A DNA stretch of 64,000 nt, taken from positions 1 to 64,000 of the forward strand of contig NZ_JAQSDA010000027.1 in the NCBI RefSeq assembly GCF_029945685.1, given 5' to 3'. The position numbers and the translations under genes were made by a program. The notes under the pieces are model-generated. The model was not told where the DNA came from. It saw only the letters and a list, made by a program, of their open reading frames with translations, and searched no databases. This document shows positions 25,577-36,010 of this stretch, piece after piece (within the stretch, counting starts at the first letter, position 1; the number at the start of each line of letters is the position of its first letter). Source of the stretch: Polaromonas sp. (GTDB taxonomy: Bacteria; Pseudomonadota; Gammaproteobacteria; Burkholderiales; Burkholderiaceae_C).

Positions 25577-26728
25577 CTACTTCAGCAGCTTGCCGGTGCT
25601 GCCGATCACGGTCACTTCCACATAACGTGAGCCGATGCGGTTGGCGGGTGAGTAGTTGACGACGACGCCACCGGTGTCGAAGCTGTTCATGGACTCCAGC
25701 GCCTTGACCACCCTGGCCCGCGTCGGATTGGCGCCGGCGCGCCGCAGGGCTTCCACCAGCACCTTGGCTCCCACAAACTCTTCAAAGCTCGTGTAGTTGA
25801 CGACTTCACCGGGCGCGTATTTTTTCAGCAACGCATGGTATTCGCGCACCACCGGCGTGTTCGGCATGAAGGGGTAAGGCACCACCTGGCTGATGCCCAG
25901 TCCGTGCGCGTTTTTCAGGCCGGCCAGCTTGACCAGTTCGGCCGGGTCCACCACCGAGATGTTGTAGAGCTGCGCACCGCCGCCCGTCTCGCGGTAGAGC
26001 TTGACAAAGGCCGCCGTGGACTTGTTGACCGAAATCATGATGATGGCCTGCGCGTCCGAGGCCTTGATCTTTTTGACCGCTTCTTCGACCTTGTCGGTGT
26101 TGCGCTCATAACCAGCCGCCACGGCCAGCTTCAGCTTGCGTTTGGCCAGCGCGTTCTCGACGCCCAGCAGACCGGCTTTGCCGAAGCCGTCGTCCTGGTA
26201 CATCACCGCGATGCGGCTCATGCCCAGCGTCGTTACCTGCTGCACCATGTGCTCCGTCTCGTCAGCGTAGCCGGCGCGCACATGAAAGATCCACGGGTTG
26301 AAAGGGTTGCGCAGCGACTCGCCGCCGGTGTACGGGGCCACCAGCGCAGCGCCGCCGACATCGAGCACGCCGTCCATCAGCAGCTGCGTCACGTTGGCCG
26401 TGCCGGCAAAACCGAACAGCGCCACCACCTCGGGTTTGGCCAGCATCTCGCGCGTCAGGCGCACGGTCTCGGCCACCTTGTAGCCGTCGTCCACCACCTC
26501 GTGACGGATTTTTGCACCGTGCACCCCACCCTGCGCATTGATGTGGTCAAAATAGATCTTGCCGCCCACCACCATCTGGTGGCCGGTGCTGGCCAGCACC
26601 CCCGACAGCGGGGCCACCTGGCCAATGACCAGATCAGCCGCGTGCGCCACCCCGACCACCCCGCCCAGCCCGCAAAGGGCCAGCACGGCCAAGGTCTGTC
26701 GGCCCCATGTCTTCAAGGTTGTCCTCAT
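25577..26728 (-). CDS. Branched-chain amino acid-type ABC transporter substrate-binding protein (LivJ/K-like)
   Basis: 383-aa periplasmic binding protein of the Peripla_BP_6 family. AGGAGA precedes the ATG at 26728; the longer reading to 26842 runs into the previous gene. The signal peptide ends near AHAADL. The mature N-terminus DLVIGQVAPLSGVLASTGHQM is typical of amide/amino acid binders. It is the last gene of the Liv operon, 28 nt after the livM-like permease, and is the second binding protein of the operon. Confidence 0.9.
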   Translation of the reverse strand: MRTTLKTWGRQTLAVLALCGLGGVVGVAHAADLVIGQVAPLSGVLASTGHQMVVGGKIYFDHINAQGGVHGAKIRHEVVDDGYKVAETVRLTREMLAKPEVVALFGFAGTANVTQLLMDGVLDVGGAALVAPYTGGESLRNPFNPWIFHVRAGYADETEHMVQQVTTLGMSRIAVMYQDDGFGKAGLLGVENALAKRKLKLAVAAGYERNTDKVEEAVKKIKASDAQAIIMISVNKSTAAFVKLYRETGGGAQLYNISVVDPAELVKLAGLKNAHGLGISQVVPYPFMPNTPVVREYHALLKKYAPGEVVNYTSFEEFVGAKVLVEALRRAGANPTRARVVKALESMNSFDTGGVVVNYSPANRIGSRYVEVTVIGSTGKLLK

Positions 26729-26756
26729 GATTTGTCTCCTGCTTGTGGCCTGGCAT

Positions 26757-27839
26757 TCAGGTCCGGGGGGTTGCTCCCTGACTGCGCACGGCCCTGAGCC
26801 GCCCCACAACGCCGGTGGGAAAGTAATAAACCGATAGAACAAACAGGACGCCGAGCCAGAGCAGCCAGCGGTCGGGCGACAGCAGGGCGGCCAGCCACGG
26901 CAGGCCGCCTGCGGCTTCGCTGCCCAGGCGCAGCAGGTCCTGCAGGTAGCTCTGCGCCACCAGGAACAGCGCCGCGCCTATGGCTGCGCCGTAAATCGTG
27001 CCCATGCCGCCGATCACGACAATCAGCAGCACGTCGATCATGATTTCGAAGGACAACGAGGTGTCCGGTCCGTTGTAGCGCAGCCAGAGTGCCAGCATGG
27101 CGCCGGCGACGGTGGCAAACAGCGCCGACAGCACGCTGGACGTGGTGCGGTAGAGCACCACGCGGTAACCGATGGCTTCGGCACGGAACTCGTTTTCGCG
27201 GATGGCCTGCAGCACGCGGCCGAAAGGCGAGTTGACGATGCGCAGCAGGCCCAGCAGTGACACCAGGGTGATCACGAACAGCAGGTAGTAACACAGCAGG
27301 CGGCCGTCGATGGACACGCCCAGGATAGGCTGATCGAAAAACTCCATGCTGGGCGACAGCAGCTCGGGCACCTTGAAGCTCAGCCCGTCCTCGCCGCCGG
27401 TGAACTCCGACAGCTGCGAGGCCAGGGTCTGGAAAGCCGAGGCGACCGCCAGCGTGATCATCGCAAAGAAGATGGCCTTGACGCGCAGCGAGAACAGGCC
27501 CACTGCCAGCGCCAGCATAAAAGACAGCGCCAGCGACGACAGCAGCCCGACCGCCAGCGCCTCCCAGGTCGCGCCCAGACGGGTGCTCGCAATCGCGATG
27601 CCATAGGCGCCGATGCCGAAAAACATGGTGTGTGCAAAACTGACGATGCCGGTGTAACCCAGCAGCAGGTCAAAGCTGGCCACCAGCACGATGAACACCA
27701 GCACCTTGGCAGCGACGCTGAGGGCCTTGACGCCGGGAAAGATGAAGGGCGCAAAGGCCAGGGCCAGCAGCAGACCGACCAGAATCACGGCCAGCACGCG
27801 GCTGCGCGGGAAGTCGTTGGAGAGAAGTCTTTTCAGCAT
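26757..27839 (-). CDS. Branched-chain amino acid-type ABC permease (LivM-like)
   Basis: 360-aa polytopic inner-membrane permease with about nine hydrophobic segments, and family signatures LLGYTGIVSFAHTMFFGIGAYG and the cytoplasmic EAA-like loop RVLQAIRENEFRAEAIGY followed by IGGMGTIYGAAIGA. I chose MLKRLLSNDF at 27839. The frame stays open to 27935, but that part is encoded by an R2 repeat. It works with the LivH-like permease and the LivF/LivG ATPases. Confidence 0.9.
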   Translation of the reverse strand: MLKRLLSNDFPRSRVLAVILVGLLLALAFAPFIFPGVKALSVAAKVLVFIVLVASFDLLLGYTGIVSFAHTMFFGIGAYGIAIASTRLGATWEALAVGLLSSLALSFMLALAVGLFSLRVKAIFFAMITLAVASAFQTLASQLSEFTGGEDGLSFKVPELLSPSMEFFDQPILGVSIDGRLLCYYLLFVITLVSLLGLLRIVNSPFGRVLQAIRENEFRAEAIGYRVVLYRTTSSVLSALFATVAGAMLALWLRYNGPDTSLSFEIMIDVLLIVVIGGMGTIYGAAIGAALFLVAQSYLQDLLRLGSEAAGGLPWLAALLSPDRWLLWLGVLFVLSVYYFPTGVVGRLRAVRSQGATPRT

Positions 27840-27868
27840 GATGAAATCCAGATAGACGGCCGCAGCGC

Positions 27869-27960
27869 CGGGCCGCCCCAGGCAAGCACAGCCCCCTCTT
27901 CCGGTGAAAAGGGCCGCGTAACGGCGGAGGCACACGAAGTGAAAAGCGTGGGGGCCATAG
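27869..27960. repeat. R2 interspersed repeat between livH and livM homologues
   Basis: GCCGGGCCGCCCCAGGCAAG...GCCCCCTCTTCCGG...GGCACACGAAGTGAAAAGCG matches the element at 37790-37862 at both ends; the middle part differs. It fills nearly the whole 127-bp gap between the two permease genes. Confidence 0.8.
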
Positions 27961-27966
27961 TCGTCC

Positions 27967-28947
27967 TCAGCGATTCGTCACGGGGTAAATGCCCTGGGGG
28001 CGCCACAGCAGAATGGCGGCCATCAACGCGATGTTGGAAAACAGCGCCACCTTGGGCGCCAGAAAACCGGTGTAGTTGGCCATCAGGCCGACCAGCAGGG
28101 CACCGATCAGCGCTCCGCCGGTGGAGCCCAGCCCGCCGATGATGATGACGATGAAAATCAGCACATTGACCTGGGCTCCCATCTGCGGGGTCACGCTCTG
28201 CTGGTACAGGCCCCACATCACGCCGCCCAGCCCTGCCAGCGCGCTGCCGACCACAAACACGCCGACAAACAGGCGTTTGATGCGGTAGCCCAGCGATTCG
28301 ACCATCTCGCGGTCCTGCACGCCCGCGCGGATCAACAGGCCAACCTTGGTCCGTACCAGCGTCCAGGCCAGGACGCCGAACACCACCAGGCCCACGGTCA
28401 CGGCGATGAGGCGGTATTTTTCGATCGCCGCGTCACCGAAGAGAAGCGAGCCGCGCATGCCTTCGGGCATGGGCAGGGCAATCTGCGCCGGCCCCCAGAT
28501 CACCTTGATCAGTTCTTCGCCGATGATCATGCCGCCCATGGTGATCAGGATCTGCTTGAGGTGCTGACCGTACACCGGACGCACGATAAAACGCTCAAAC
28601 ACCAGACCGACGGCACCGGCGACCCCCATGGCGACCAGCATGGCCGGCAGCACGGCCAGCATGTTGCGCAACATCGACTCGCTTTGCGTGTAGTCACTCA
28701 TGGCGCCGAGCACGCTGGTGGCCACAAACGCACCGAGCGCAATGAACACACCGTGTCCGAAATTGAGCACGTCCATCAGGCCGAACACCAGCGTCAGGCC
28801 CGAGGCGATGATGAAGATGATCATGCCCATGGCCAGGCCGGCGACCGTCAAGGTCAGCCAGGTGGAGCCGGAGCCGATGAAGGGAAAAATCCCCAACGCC
28901 AGAAGCGGCACGAGCGCCAGAGGCTTCCAGTCGAAATCTGTTTTCAT
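27967..28947 (-). CDS. Branched-chain amino acid-type ABC permease (LivH-like)
   Basis: 326-aa polytopic permease. The LivH signature GLTLVFGLMDVLNFGHGVFIALGAF lies near residue 50-75 and the coupling loop RAGVQDREMVESLGYRIKR near 205-225, followed by VIIIGGLGSTGGALIGALLVG. Its ATG overlaps the stop of the LivF-like gene by 4 nt. N-terminal residues MKTDFDWKPLALVPL include a short cytoplasmic extension before TM1. Confidence 0.92.
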   Translation of the reverse strand: MKTDFDWKPLALVPLLALGIFPFIGSGSTWLTLTVAGLAMGMIIFIIASGLTLVFGLMDVLNFGHGVFIALGAFVATSVLGAMSDYTQSESMLRNMLAVLPAMLVAMGVAGAVGLVFERFIVRPVYGQHLKQILITMGGMIIGEELIKVIWGPAQIALPMPEGMRGSLLFGDAAIEKYRLIAVTVGLVVFGVLAWTLVRTKVGLLIRAGVQDREMVESLGYRIKRLFVGVFVVGSALAGLGGVMWGLYQQSVTPQMGAQVNVLIFIVIIIGGLGSTGGALIGALLVGLMANYTGFLAPKVALFSNIALMAAILLWRPQGIYPVTNR

Positions 28948-29669
28948 AAGGCAAGCCCCAAAAGCGATTGCTGCAAGGCCGTGTCTTCAGCCAGCTCGGC
29001 CATGGACCCGGCATGAACCACCACACCGTTGTCCATCACGGCGACGGTGTCGCCCAGGCGTTTGGCAAAGTTGATGTTCTGCTCGACCAGCAGGATGGTG
29101 ACGCCGCTGGCCTTGAGCTGCGCAAACGCGTCGATCATGTTGTTGATGATGGCCGGCGCCAGGCCTTTGCTGGGTTCATCGACGATCAGCAGTTCACGCG
29201 GCTCGACGATGGCTCGCGCCACCGCCAGCATCTGCTTTTGCCCGCCCGACAACTTGCCGGCCGGATGGTTCCAGAACTTCTCCACCGCCGGAAACAGCGA
29301 GAAGATCCACTTCAGCCGCTCTGCATCCATCTGGCTGGCCCGCCTGGCACTGCGCGCGGCCAGCAGCATGTTTTCCTTGACGGTCAGGTCCGAGAAAATG
29401 CCCATGCTTTCGGGCACGTAGGCAATATTGAGTTCAGCGATCTGCGGCGTCGTCAGCCGCGTGATGTCACGACCGCCAAAAGTCACTTTTCCCTGCGAGG
29501 CTTGCCACAAGCCCATGATGGTGCGCAGCGTGGTGGTCTTGCCGGCGCCGTTACGGCCCAGCAACATGGTGAGTTGGCCCTTGGGTATGGCCAGGTCCAC
29601 CCCGTGCAGGATGTGGTACGCGCCGATATGGGTGTGCACGCCTTCCAGAGTGAGCAAGTGGTCGCTCAT
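28944..29669 (-). CDS. ABC transporter ATP-binding protein (LivF-like)
   Basis: 241-aa ATPase. Walker A is GRNGAGKTT, signature KLSGGQKQMLAVARA, Walker B LLIVDEPSKGLAP, H-loop LLVEQN. It overlaps both neighbours by 4 nt (ATGA junctions), so livG-livF-livH are translationally coupled. Confidence 0.93.
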   Translation of the reverse strand: MSDHLLTLEGVHTHIGAYHILHGVDLAIPKGQLTMLLGRNGAGKTTTLRTIMGLWQASQGKVTFGGRDITRLTTPQIAELNIAYVPESMGIFSDLTVKENMLLAARSARRASQMDAERLKWIFSLFPAVEKFWNHPAGKLSGGQKQMLAVARAIVEPRELLIVDEPSKGLAPAIINNMIDAFAQLKASGVTILLVEQNINFAKRLGDTVAVMDNGVVVHAGSMAELAEDTALQQSLLGLAL

Positions 29670-30442
29670 ACGCCCTCCCCTGCAACTTCGGGAGCTACAC
29701 CCAGATAGGCTTCCTGCACAATCGGCGACGCTATCACCTCGGCCGGCTCGCCATCGGCGACCAGCGAGCCGTTGTGCAGCACGATGATGCGGTCGGCCAA
29801 TTCACGCACGACGTCCATCTTGTGCTCCACCAGCAAAATTGTTTTGGTCTTGTCCTGCTTCAACTGGCGAATCAGGTTCAGGATCACCGGTGCCTCGTCG
29901 GTGCTCATGCCGGCCGTCGGTTCGTCGAACATGAAGACCTGCGACTCCAGCGCCATCAGCAGCGCGACTTCCAGCTTGCGCTGATCGCCGTGCGGCAGGC
30001 TGGCCACCGGCATCTGCGCCTTGCTTTCCATGGCCACGGCCTCGAGAATTTCTTCAGCCCGATTGACCAGCGCCTTGTGGTCGCTCCAGATGCTCCACAA
30101 ATTCAGGCCGTGCCGGTGCGCGCCATGCCGCGTGGCCTGAACCGCCAGGCGCACGTTTTCCAGTACCGTGAGGTTGGGAAACAGATTGGTCAGCTGGAAG
30201 GCCCGGCCCAGACCGGCATGGGTGCGCGCAGAGACGCCCATCCCTGAGAGTTCCTCGCCATTGAGCGTGACTGTGCCGCTGCTGGCCTTCAGCTGACCGG
30301 AGATCAGGTTGAAGTACGTCGTTTTGCCGGCGCCATTAGGGCCAACGATGGCCGTCAGCGTGCCAGGCGCAAATGTGCAGCTGACAGCATTGACCGCCAC
30401 GTGGCCACCAAAGCGGATCGTGAGTTCGTGGGTTTGAAGCAT
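29666..30442 (-). CDS. ABC transporter ATP-binding protein (LivG-like)
   Basis: 258-aa ATPase from the ATG at 30442 (MLQTHELTIRFGGHVAVNAV). Walker A is GPNGAGKTT and the signature is SLPHGDQRKLEVALLM, with the divergent C-loop usual in LivG. Walker B is VFMFDEPTAGMS and the H-loop LLVEHKMD. The frame extends upstream to 30520 through non-coding DNA without a ribosome site. Confidence 0.92.
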   Translation of the reverse strand: MLQTHELTIRFGGHVAVNAVSCTFAPGTLTAIVGPNGAGKTTYFNLISGQLKASSGTVTLNGEELSGMGVSARTHAGLGRAFQLTNLFPNLTVLENVRLAVQATRHGAHRHGLNLWSIWSDHKALVNRAEEILEAVAMESKAQMPVASLPHGDQRKLEVALLMALESQVFMFDEPTAGMSTDEAPVILNLIRQLKQDKTKTILLVEHKMDVVRELADRIIVLHNGSLVADGEPAEVIASPIVQEAYLGVAPEVAGEGV

Positions 30443-30514
30443 TTCTATTCCCGTTGAATCGGGGATCAGGGATCGGCATAGCGAAGCGGCAGGAGGCCCG
30501 AAGCCTCCCCCGTC

Positions 30515-30605
30515 TGTCATCCCGGAGCAGATCCGGGAACCGTGTCAACACACAGCAGTCGCCCGGTCAGCGCGGCATGGATTGCGGGTCAGGCCCGCAA
30601 TGACA
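30515..30605. repeat. R3 palindromic intergenic element, copy 1
   Basis: Begins TGTCATCCCGGAGCAGATCC and ends GCGGGTCAGGCCCGCAATGACA, with inverted termini TGTCAT/ATGACA and two internal hairpins (CCCGGA/TCCGGG and GCGGG/CCCGC). It lies between the first binding protein and livG. Confidence 0.8.
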
Positions 30606-30614
30606 GTGCGGAAA

Positions 30615-31808
30615 TTACCGTTTATTGGTAATGGGAATATTCATCTCTTCCGCCTTGATCTCGCGGACCAGTTCGGGCACGCCCCAGGCGAATGCCGGGT
30701 CGGCCTTGATGCGGAAATGGAACATGCTCTGCATGGCCTGGTGATCTTCCTTGCGGAAGGTCATCTTGCCCTTGGGCGTGTCAAAACTCATGCCTTCCAT
30801 GGTGGAGATCAGCTTGTTGGTGTTGGTGTCGCCGCCGGTTTTGGTGAGCGCAGTCACAACCGCCATGGCTGCCGAGAAACCGCCCGCCGTAAAAAAGTCA
30901 GGCGGCGCCTTGAACTGTTTGTAGTGCTGGGCCACCAGCGCGTCATTCACCGGGTTCTTGGGGATGCCGAAGTAGTAGTACAGCGCGCCCTCCATGCCCG
31001 GGAAGCTCTTGTAGGCCACCATGGCGGGCAGGATGTTGCCGCCTGTGGCGAGCTTGATGCCGTAGCGCTTTTCAAGATCCAGGTCAGCGATCTTCGGAAA
31101 GGGTGTGGGGCTTCCCGACCAGCCCACCGACAGATATTTCTTGCCCGGCTGATCCTTGAGCTTGTCCACAATGCGCTGCAGGCCGGCGGTGAAGTCGGTG
31201 GTACCCACCGGCAGGTACTCTTCGTGAACGATCTTGGCGTTCTTCATGAAGGACTTGGCGGCCTTCACACCATCGCGGCCGAAGGCGTTGTCGTTGGCCA
31301 GAATGGCGACCACACTGCCCGGCTGGTCCAGCGCCACGGCGTTGGCGGCGGCATCCTGGCTGGAGTTGCGGCCGGTGCGGAAGATGTACTTGTTCCACTT
31401 GTCGCCGGTGATGCTGTCGGCCACGGCAGGCTCGACCAGCAGGATCTTCTTGTATTCCTCGGCCACTGGCAGCATGGCCAGCGCCACGGGCGAGGCCGTC
31501 GGTCCCACGGCGATGTCGACCTTTTCATCGGCATAGGCGGCGGCCAGCGCTGCCTTGCCCACGTCGGGCTTGCCCTGGTCGTCCTTTTCGATCACGACGA
31601 GCTTCTTGCCCGCCACCATCATGGTGCCGCCCGTGGCGTAATCCAGCCCCATGTAAAAGCCGACGATGGTCTGCTTGGCGTAGGCCTCCAGCGGGCCTGT
31701 CTTGCTGGCAATGATGGCGATCTTGACTTCTTTGGACTGACTCAGGGCCAGCGGGGAAACAAAAGCGGTGGCGATGGCGGCAAGCGCGATCAGGTTGCGA
31801 CGATGCAT
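30615..31808 (-). CDS. ABC transporter substrate-binding protein, first gene of Liv-type operon
   Basis: 397-aa periplasmic Peripla_BP_6 protein. CAGGAGA precedes the ATG at 31808, and a further-upstream start at 31847 would lie inside the sigma-54-like promoter. The signal peptide is MHRRNLIALAAIATAFVSPLALSQS. The mature part starts EVKIAIIASKTGPLEAYAKQ and contains DIAVGPTASPVALAMLP and ILANDNAFGRDG. Distinct from the binding protein at the other end of the operon, so the transporter may serve two ligand sets. Confidence 0.9.
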   Translation of the reverse strand: MHRRNLIALAAIATAFVSPLALSQSKEVKIAIIASKTGPLEAYAKQTIVGFYMGLDYATGGTMMVAGKKLVVIEKDDQGKPDVGKAALAAAYADEKVDIAVGPTASPVALAMLPVAEEYKKILLVEPAVADSITGDKWNKYIFRTGRNSSQDAAANAVALDQPGSVVAILANDNAFGRDGVKAAKSFMKNAKIVHEEYLPVGTTDFTAGLQRIVDKLKDQPGKKYLSVGWSGSPTPFPKIADLDLEKRYGIKLATGGNILPAMVAYKSFPGMEGALYYYFGIPKNPVNDALVAQHYKQFKAPPDFFTAGGFSAAMAVVTALTKTGGDTNTNKLISTMEGMSFDTPKGKMTFRKEDHQAMQSMFHFRIKADPAFAWGVPELVREIKAEEMNIPITNKR

Positions 31809-31842
31809 GGATGTCTCCTGTTGTTGGGCGATGCACCATGAT

Positions 31843-31858
31843 TGCACATGTCGTGCCA
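31843..31858 (-). promoter_or_regulatory. Sigma-54-type -24/-12 promoter of the Liv-type operon
   Basis: Minus-strand TGGCACGACATGTGCA. The -24 element TGGCACG is a perfect consensus and the -12 element GTGCA differs from TTGCA at one base; the GG-to-GC spacing is exact. It is 35 bp upstream of the binding-protein ATG, on the same strand, with a sigma-54 activator gene just upstream. Confidence 0.75.
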
Positions 31859-31953
31859 GAAAAAGACCATTGATCTATATGGGTTTTTTCCGCAATTCGT
31901 CTAGTTTGTCTTATTTTAAGTCATTAATATTGACTGATTATCATACATATGTA

Positions 31954-33453
<1,500 letters not shown>

Positions 33454-33534
33454 GCGCAGATGGTAGCGCGGGTAGCGCGGCGCTTGCGCCAGCAGCGCCG
33501 GCCAGGTGCATCACACACCGACCGGCGTGTAGCC

Positions 33535-33600
33535 TGCTATTTTTTTGATAGCTGCTTGCGCCCGCGGATAAAGGGCTGAGCACCTATTTATATATATGCC
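33535..33600. repeat. R1 interspersed repeat between tctA and the PAS regulator
   Basis: Plus orientation: TTTTTTTGATAGCTGCTTGC, then GCCCGCGG and AAAGGGCTGAGCACC. It lies after the tctA stop and before the regulator on the same strand. Confidence 0.88.
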
Positions 33601-33606
33601 TCGGCC

Positions 33607-35109
33607 TCAGGCCGCGAGCCGACGTGCCGACCAGCGTCTGGCCAGGCGCGGCAGGATCAGCACCGCCAGCACCACCACGATCAGGATCACCGACATGGGC
33701 CGCTGCAGAAACACCATCGCACTGCCCTCGCCGATCGACATGGCATTGCGCAGCTGCGCTTCGGCCAGCGGGCCCAGGATCATGCCCACCACCACGGGCG
33801 CGGTCGGAAAATCGAAGCGCCGCATCACCACCCCGAGCACACCAATGCCATAAAGCAGGAACAGGTCAAACGCACTTTGCCGCATGCCGTAGACGCCCAC
33901 CGTGGCAAAAATCAGGATGCCGGCGTACAGGTAAGGTTTGGGAATCTTCAGCAGTTTGACCCACAGTCCCACCAGCGGCAGGTTCAGCACCAGCAGCATC
34001 ACATTGCCGATGTAGAGCGACGCAATCAGCGCCCACACCAGGGCCGACGACGAGGTGAACAGTTGCGGCCCCGGCTGGATGCCGTAATTCTGGAAGGCCC
34101 CGAGCAAAATCGCCGTGGTGTTGGAGGTCGGAATGCCCAGCGTCAGCAGCGGGATCATGGCCGCGGTGACCGTGGCGTTGTTGGCGGCCTCGGGCCCGGC
34201 CACCCCTTCAATGGCGCCGGCCGTGCCGAACTCGGCCTGGTCGCTGCCCTTGGCCAGCTTTTTCTCGGCGGCATAACTGAGGAAGGTCGGGATCTCGGTA
34301 CCACCGGCAGGAATGCAGCCGAACGGTGCGCCAATCGCCGTGCCGCGCAGCCAGGCCGGCCAGGAACGGCGCCAGTCCCGGCCTGTCATGTGGACCCGGC
34401 TCATCTTGTTCTGCGACTCGGCCACCCGGCCCTCGTAAAGCACGGCGTACATGGCTTCAGCCACCGCGAACAGGCCGACCGCCACCAGCACGATCTCGAC
34501 GCCGTCCAGAAGCTCGGGCACACCAGCGGTGTAGCGCGCCTGGCCGGAAATCTGGTCCAGCCCGACCAGGCCCGCTGCGAGTCCGACAAACAGGGCTGTC
34601 AGGCCGCGCACCGTGCTTTTGCCGAGCACCGCACTGACGGTGGTGAAGGCCAGCAGCATCAGCATGAAATATTCGGGCGGGCCGAGCTTGACGGCCAGTT
34701 CCGCCACGACGGGCGCAAACAGGGTGACCATCACCGTGGCAATCGTGCCGGCCACAAACGAGCCGATGGCCGCCGTGGCCAGCGCCGCACCGGCGCGACC
34801 GCTCTTGGCCATGCGGTTGCCTTCCATCGCCGTGACCATGCTGGCCGTTTCCCCTGGCGTGTTCAAGAGGATGGAGGTGGTGGAGCCGCCGTACATGGCG
34901 CCGTAATAAATGCCGGCAAAAAAGATCATGGAGGCCGTGGCCTCGACCTTGGCGGTGATGGGCAGCAGCATGGCCACCGCCACAGCGGGCCCGATGCCGG
35001 GCAACACGCCGATGGCCGTACCCAGCGCACAGCCGACAAAACACCACAGCAGGTTGACCGGTGTGGCCGCCGTGGCGAAACCCTGCAACAGTTGATTGAA
35101 GATGTCCAT
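33607..35109 (-). CDS. tctA: Tripartite tricarboxylate transporter permease TctA
   Basis: 500-aa large membrane subunit (about 11-12 TM helices) from the ATG at 35109 ([14 protein letters not shown]). The TctA signatures [19 protein letters not shown] and [16 protein letters not shown] are intact, and a second related half contains PGCIPAGG-like [21 protein letters not shown]. It works with the small subunit TctB and the periplasmic TctC. The substrate is probably a di- or tricarboxylate but cannot be told from sequence. Confidence 0.93.
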   Translation of the reverse strand: MDIFNQLLQGFATAATPVNLLWCFVGCALGTAIGVLPGIGPAVAVAMLLPITAKVEATASMIFFAGIYYGAMYGGSTTSILLNTPGETASMVTAMEGNRMAKSGRAGAALATAAIGSFVAGTIATVMVTLFAPVVAELAVKLGPPEYFMLMLLAFTTVSAVLGKSTVRGLTALFVGLAAGLVGLDQISGQARYTAGVPELLDGVEIVLVAVGLFAVAEAMYAVLYEGRVAESQNKMSRVHMTGRDWRRSWPAWLRGTAIGAPFGCIPAGGTEIPTFLSYAAEKKLAKGSDQAEFGTAGAIEGVAGPEAANNATVTAAMIPLLTLGIPTSNTTAILLGAFQNYGIQPGPQLFTSSSALVWALIASLYIGNVMLLVLNLPLVGLWVKLLKIPKPYLYAGILIFATVGVYGMRQSAFDLFLLYGIGVLGVVMRRFDFPTAPVVVGMILGPLAEAQLRNAMSIGEGSAMVFLQRPMSVILIVVVLAVLILPRLARRWSARRLAA

Positions 35110-35123
35110 AAAACCTGGAAGTG

Positions 35124-35303
35124 TCAGTTGAACGCGCCCGAGTGGGCCGTCATGGGGTGGGCTGGGTAGGCGAGAGGGCGCGGCAGGCAAACGCCTGCAA
35201 GGACGAGCAACGCCCCCAGGCCGCGCCAGGGCGGTTCAATCGGGTGTGAAGCGTTGCCGCGCAAAGCAATGCGGCTGGAAAAATCAGGAAAGGGGGCATT
35301 CAT
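35124..35303 (-). CDS. Possible small membrane protein between tctB and tctA
   Basis: 59-aa open frame starting [16 protein letters not shown], with AAAGGA 6 nt before the ATG and one hydrophobic segment ([13 protein letters not shown]). It fills the unusually long 238-bp gap between tctB and tctA. No recognised family. It may be a real small protein or chance coding. Confidence 0.3.
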   Translation of the reverse strand: MNAPFPDFSSRIALRGNASHPIEPPWRGLGALLVLAGVCLPRPLAYPAHPMTAHSGAFN

Positions 35304-35347
35304 AGGCATCCTTTTGCACCACGAGCGGTCAACTGCCATTTCCAGGT

Positions 35348-35869
35348 TCACAGCCAGCCGGTCGAGGTGAGGCCCGGCAGGTTGATCGCCAGGAATTTCG
35401 TGAAGGTCCAGAACACCGGTGCGGAAATCGCGAGGCCGATCAGCACGTCCTTGAGCCAGGCCACCGGGCGCCGGTCGGCCCGGCCTTCCGCACCGCGCAG
35501 CCCCTGCACGGCCAGCACAAAACACAGGGTGCAGCTGAAGATGAAGCCGATGGTGGTGATCAGCGCCGCATTGGCCAGCAGGCCTGCCGACACCCAGGCA
35601 AAACCCGGCCAGTGGCCGTGAACCGCATCCGTGGGTTCCTCCAGGAAGCGAAAGCCGCCGGTGCGGGCCTCGCGCACGATGAAGACACCGCAAACGAGCA
35701 GCGCCAGCGAGATCAGCCACGGCAGGAAGTTGGGGCCGACGCCGCCATAACCGGCCGCCGAAGGAATGCTGATCGCACCGGCCGCCAGCCCGAGGCCGAG
35801 CAGCACCACGCCGGCACCGACCAGGGTCTGCAAACGGATTTGCGTGGGAGAAGGGTTTTCTTGTGTCAT
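35348..35869 (-). CDS. tctB: Tripartite tricarboxylate transporter small membrane subunit TctB
   Basis: 173-aa protein with four hydrophobic segments, the normal TctB layout. The ATG at 35869 (MTQENPSPTQIRLQ) has GAGAC upstream. The longer frame to 35983 passes through R3 repeat DNA (IPDQVRDD is the repeat's usual translation). Conserved GYGGVGPNFLPWLI near residue 45. Confidence 0.88.
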   Translation of the reverse strand: MTQENPSPTQIRLQTLVGAGVVLLGLGLAAGAISIPSAAGYGGVGPNFLPWLISLALLVCGVFIVREARTGGFRFLEEPTDAVHGHWPGFAWVSAGLLANAALITTIGFIFSCTLCFVLAVQGLRGAEGRADRRPVAWLKDVLIGLAISAPVFWTFTKFLAINLPGLTSTGWL

Positions 35870-35892
35870 GAGTTGTCTCGCTTGAGGCGGAC

Positions 35893-35982
35893 TGTCATCC
35901 CGGACTTGATCCGGGATCCATGCTGCATCGACCGCAGCCTTGCGTGTGCGAACAGGGATGGCGGCACAAGGCCGCCATGACA
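35893..35982. repeat. R3 palindromic intergenic element, copy 2
   Basis: Starts TGTCATCCCGGACTTGATCC and ends GGCGGCACAAGGCCGCCATGACA, with the same inverted termini as copy 1 at 30515-30605. It is located between tctC and tctB. Confidence 0.85.
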
Positions 35983-36010
35983 AACCAAAAAGGCCGGTAG
36001 ACCAGTTGTT

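Noticed and set aside
27840-27935. N-terminal extension of the LivM-like permease
   Set aside because: Encoded by R2; the family start is MLKRLL.
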